From Neolecta irregularis DAH-3 (lineage: Eukaryota > Ascomycota > Neolectomycetes > Neolectales > Neolectaceae), in contig LXFE01004301.1 in NCBI GenBank assembly GCA_001929475.1, positions 169-11,319 of the forward strand: DNA of 11,151 nt, given 5' to 3'. Below are positions 8,017-11,151 of the stretch, one piece after another (position 1 is the first letter of the stretch; every line of letters begins with the position of its first letter). The notes beneath the pieces are model-generated. The model ran no database searches. It saw only the letters and a list, made by a program, of their open reading frames with translations, and was not told the origin of the DNA. A program made the position numbers and the translations under genes.

Positions 8017-10506
8017 CTAGTTAAGATTTTTCTGATTTTTTGGCAATTCATGAATGCAATGCCAAATTTGCTGCAGGGAAATCTTTCCTTTGCGACATAA
8101 TGGGTACATAGCGCAGCCAATAGCAACATGAAACTCTCCCAGGTGTGCCCATCGCACCTCGAGCTCCTCCAGGCTGGCAAATCTTGTCTTCCCCGGGAAC
8201 CTGGGCCCTTTCGTTCGAGGAAGAGATTCACCGATTGTTTCAAATATTGCGGATAGGAAATTCATGACTGAGATTTTGTCGGAGATATATGACGGGTAAA
8301 GTGCGATAAGAGTTTCATATGCAGAATCGATATGTTGTCGAATGAACCGGAGTCCAAGGATAACTTCTAGGTTTCGGATATTTGGTGCCAAAGCCGATGA
8401 GGTGGCTCTTGCATTTTTTAAAATATCTCCGATCGAGTTATCAGGGCTCTGATTTGTCTTTCCGGAATACTGATTGTCAAAAGATGAACACTGACCTTGA
8501 GACTCCGTCATGGCAGGGCCCCAACTCGGGACATCTGATGTTTCTGGAGGGTTCCAACTCGGGACATCTGACATTTCTGGAGGGTTCCAACTAGGAACAT
8601 CTGCCATTTCTGGAGACTTTTGTGGCCAAGGTTTTGATTCCACTCTTAATAACTCCTTCGTAAGATAAACTGTACTGTTGGCTTCTTCCACACAAACCTG
8701 TCCCCATCCAATAAGCCAGATGATTTTTAGACCGATTATTCGCGAAATAGGATCATATCTTTCCCATTTCACTCGCAGAGAATTAAGAACCTGTCGTGCC
8801 GGAGGAACAAAAAGCTTTCCTGATATACTCTGAGACACAGCGGCAAACAAAGCGTCTGCAGCCGCACTTAAATTGACCGTAGATGGTTCTTTCTGAGTGA
8901 ATAAATCTGCCAGTGCTGTTACCACACAAGATCTGTGCCGCTGAACGAGTGGTAGCTGAAGCGAGACTTTAAAGAATAAGATTGTATAACGGCGAACTTT
9001 TCGACCCGTGCACCATTCAACGAGATCACTGTCACGAGGCCATTGTGACGGGGAGACAAGATTCGAATTAAGTGGACCAAGTTCAGACGACATGAATGAG
9101 GTGTCATGTTTCTCTCTTATAACAAAATCCAGATCGTCCGTTTTATCCATCAAAACTGCAAATTTCGCAAGATTGGAGAGCTCCTCGTAACTCTTTTCGG
9201 CGAGACGTTCTCCCAAGTTTACCAAACAAGTAATATACGATTTTGGATCTTTGACTTGTTTATCCAGTTCTTCTGTCCTCCGAACGATATCTTCCGAACT
9301 TTCGGCAGTAATCATATTATTCCCGAGTAATATCAAACACCCTGATGCAACACTCTTGGGAAAACTATTGAGTGTTTCACATTTCTCAGAGAAGAAATGA
9401 CATATTCTTTTCGATGGAAAGGGAGTCGATAAGCGAGGCAACTTCTTTGAAATCTCCCGGAATACTTCGATGACCAATCGCCGTAGGGGAAGTTTCGAGT
9501 TAAAAAAGTATTCAGAGCGGTGATATTCGTACACATCCATCGCAACATCGAAATGGGTCTTCAGGATATCAAGGGAGAATAAAGCATATGTATACTTAGA
9601 TTTCTGCCGGGATATAGGCCTTTGAGGATCAGAGGTTAATAATCTTTTTAGTCTACTGTTTTGTTCAGGCGACAAGATGTGCAAGGTGCCAGTGTCGCAG
9701 TAGGAATTCGCTACTTTCGAACCGCCTGTGAGATATCAGAATAACTCTAGTCTGGTAAGCTGGACCTGCATCCTCCAAAACATCAAGTTTAGGGAACTTT
9801 GAGAGATGAAGATTGTTCTTATCACCCAGTGCATCCTCCAATGTACGCTTAGTTGAAAACTGAGACGTCGGATTTGAGAAAGCTTTCAGGTGTGGAGGAT
9901 CACTCAAATTTTGAAGACGAGGATCTACCGCTCTGCTACTTGTTTGATCGCCAGAGTCTGAAACAACATGTGGTAAAAACCTTCGATTAGGTATATCAAC
10001 TTCCGCGGCAGACGAAGGGTTTCGGCGAAGGGTGTTTTGATTTGAAAATATTTCGAGATCCCGTGAGAGTGAAGAGCGAAGTGCTACCGCCTTGTCTGCA
10101 ATTTTTATCTAAAGAGATTTACTTTTATTAGTTATTAGTCCTATCATACCACCTGCTCCACCCTACGGGCCCTTGAAGCAGCTTCATCTTCGCCTGATTC
10201 ATAGCCACTGTGAGGGTGACCATCGACACTTGTATCGATAGCAAGTTTTTCAAGATTAATTAGTTGAGTCATGTATAACAACAGAAGTCGGCTCTTTTGT
10301 TCGTTAATCCGGTTTTCAAGGAGGTTTGATTGGTCTCTATGAAGATGAAACTTGTCTGAGGAAAGTCCATCTCGATTTCCATCTATGTCGCCTCTGGAAG
10401 GAAAATCGACAGCGAGAACCTCAAGCGCCAAAGCCTGTTCTATCAGTTTCTCCGACTACTTGGAGTATACTGGCGCCATAGTGACTTGTCTCTTGCTCGA
10501 TAGCAT
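8017..10506 (-). CDS. Unknown protein of about 789 aa with 11-residue repeats
   Basis: I do not recognise this protein. Proposed exons on the minus strand, in coding order: 10506-10471, 10434-10153, 10108-9766 and 9725-8017 (2370 nt, phases close). The last two introns are well supported: 10109-10152 (44 nt, with a good gactaataac branch region) and 9726-9765 (40 nt), each joining two long open frames. The first exon and its 36-nt intron (10435-10470) are a best guess. In order the protein shows a charged helical start (ALALEVLAVDFPSRG, RLLLLYMTQLINLEKLAIDT), an acidic/basic patch (GYESGEDEAASRARR), a polar, probably disordered stretch, a helical domain (ALFSLDILKTHFDVAMDVYE, LRRLVIEVFREISKKLP), three PPEMSDVPSWN-like repeats at about residues 590-622, and a second helical domain (RNLEVILGLRFIRQHIDSAY). 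No signal peptide, membrane helix or enzyme motif is evident. The helical domains around a low-complexity middle suggest a scaffold protein, but that is only an impression. Confidence 0.65.
8521..8619 (-). repeat. Three tandem 33-nt coding repeats
   Basis: Copies lie at 8521-8553, 8554-8586 and 8587-8619. Each encodes an 11-residue unit: PPEMSDVPSWN, PPETSDVPSWG and a slightly changed third unit (PEMADVPSWN). They sit in the middle of the unknown protein. The 33-nt period keeps the frame, so copy number may vary between strains without breaking the gene. Confidence 0.9.
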
Positions 10507-11151
10507 GGCCTGCGGTGAGGTAAACGGTTAATTCCTTACCCCGATTCAAGGTTGTCACGTGGGGATGAACTCGCTTATCGTATCCAGATCTCACTAGGCG
10601 AGTTACCTTTAGGAAGATTTGTAAACTCGAACATGACCAATAATCCCAAACACTGTATCACACTACGTATACAATACTTACCTATCCATGTAGTTCTAGA
10701 CCACTAGTCTACCCAATAGAGACATTAATCTCCGGGTCCTGTACTCTTATGCTCTACACCACCCTCCAATTAGGAAGTCGGTCGTTCTACCTCAAATTAT
10801 TTTTACACCAATTCAAGGATAATTATGAGCGTATAACATATCTCACCAGGCAACACTATTTATTTATTCCGCTGGAGATAGATACTTTGCTAGGGTATGA
10901 TTGTTTTTATAGTAAATCAACAGACCATATCTCAAACCTGATCGATCAGTTTTGCCCCCTCCTAAATAAACATCTATCAAAACTGCCAGTTCGATACGGA
11001 TGTTATCTATTATTTACGCCGAGTCCTAAATCTCAAGCATTTCATTCAAACATTTCTAGCATTGTCAAGTGCTGAAATAACCTTTATCATTCAGTTAAAT
11101 TAATTATTCTCATAGACATTTATTTATTGACTCTTCGGCCCAGTCGTATTT
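10507..11151. other. AT-rich upstream region, no supported gene
   Basis: This is probably the promoter and 5' UTR of the unknown minus-strand gene. Near 10540-10690, on the minus strand, several GT...AG pairs 29-33 bases apart and short open stretches could be further 5' exons, with candidate ATGs at 10634 and 10689. From 10700 to the end I see only AT-rich sequence with a 108-codon plus-strand frame (10749-11075) of low-complexity, unrecognisable content. Confidence 0.5.
10556..10561. promoter_or_regulatory. CACGTG E-box upstream of the unknown gene
   Basis: A perfect CACGTG hexamer lies 50 bases upstream of the proposed ATG at 10506. This is the core site of bHLH proteins such as Cbf1 or Pho4 in fungi. 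The assignment is weak: a hexamer is expected by chance, and the gene's true 5' end is uncertain, so the site could even be exonic. Confidence 0.25.

Noticed and set aside
8017-9684. Unknown gene starting at 9684
   Set aside because: The codon there is TTG, not ATG, and the frame joins through a 40-nt intron to a long upstream open frame.
10749-11075. 108-codon plus-strand open frame near the right end
   Set aside because: It begins with ATG, but the composition simply reflects AT-rich sequence, with no motif or domain. It lies upstream of a divergent gene and cannot be supported without transcripts or homologues.

Overview
This window looks like nuclear DNA from a filamentous ascomycete. 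The evidence is a Prp21/SF3A1-type splicing factor without the ubiquitin-like tail of animals, a fungal ABCD-type peroxisomal half-transporter, and genes broken by GT-AG introns with CTAAT/CTGAT-like branch sites. A more exact placement (for example Leotiomycetes) is a guess. There are no bacterial-style operons, tRNA, rRNA, CRISPR arrays or intact mobile elements.

Layout, left to right. (1) 211-1792, minus: SF3A1/Prp21, five exons, 473 aa. (2) 2229-3749, minus: a single-exon 506 aa protein of unknown function with a textbook N-myristoylation start (MGNCSSK). (3) About 3931-4925, minus: a decayed PAP2-family lipid phosphate phosphatase, broken by several frameshifts and stops, with all three phosphatase motifs damaged. 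(4) 5018-7505, plus: a peroxisomal ABCD (PXA/ALD) half-transporter, seven exons, 749 aa, apparently intact. (5) 8017 to about 10506, minus: a large protein (about 789 aa) that I do not recognise, with three 11-residue repeats. Its 5' end is uncertain. The stretch 10507-11151 holds no gene I can support.

The most striking feature is the size of the introns. All twelve introns that can be placed with reading-frame support are 34-45 nt (34, 38, 45, 43; 43, 40, 38, 40, 37, 40; 44, 40), and a thirteenth, less certain one is 36 nt. This is short and uniform for a filamentous ascomycete. One of the host genes encodes the SF3a subunit that acts at the branch site.

The genes do not form an obvious pathway or cluster. 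The PAP2 relic and the ABCD transporter are divergent neighbours and both belong to lipid-related families, but nothing shows a functional link. I see no clear new multi-gene system. The best leads are the compact introns, the possible in-frame retained intron in SF3A1, the myristoylated unknown protein and the recently decayed phosphatase.
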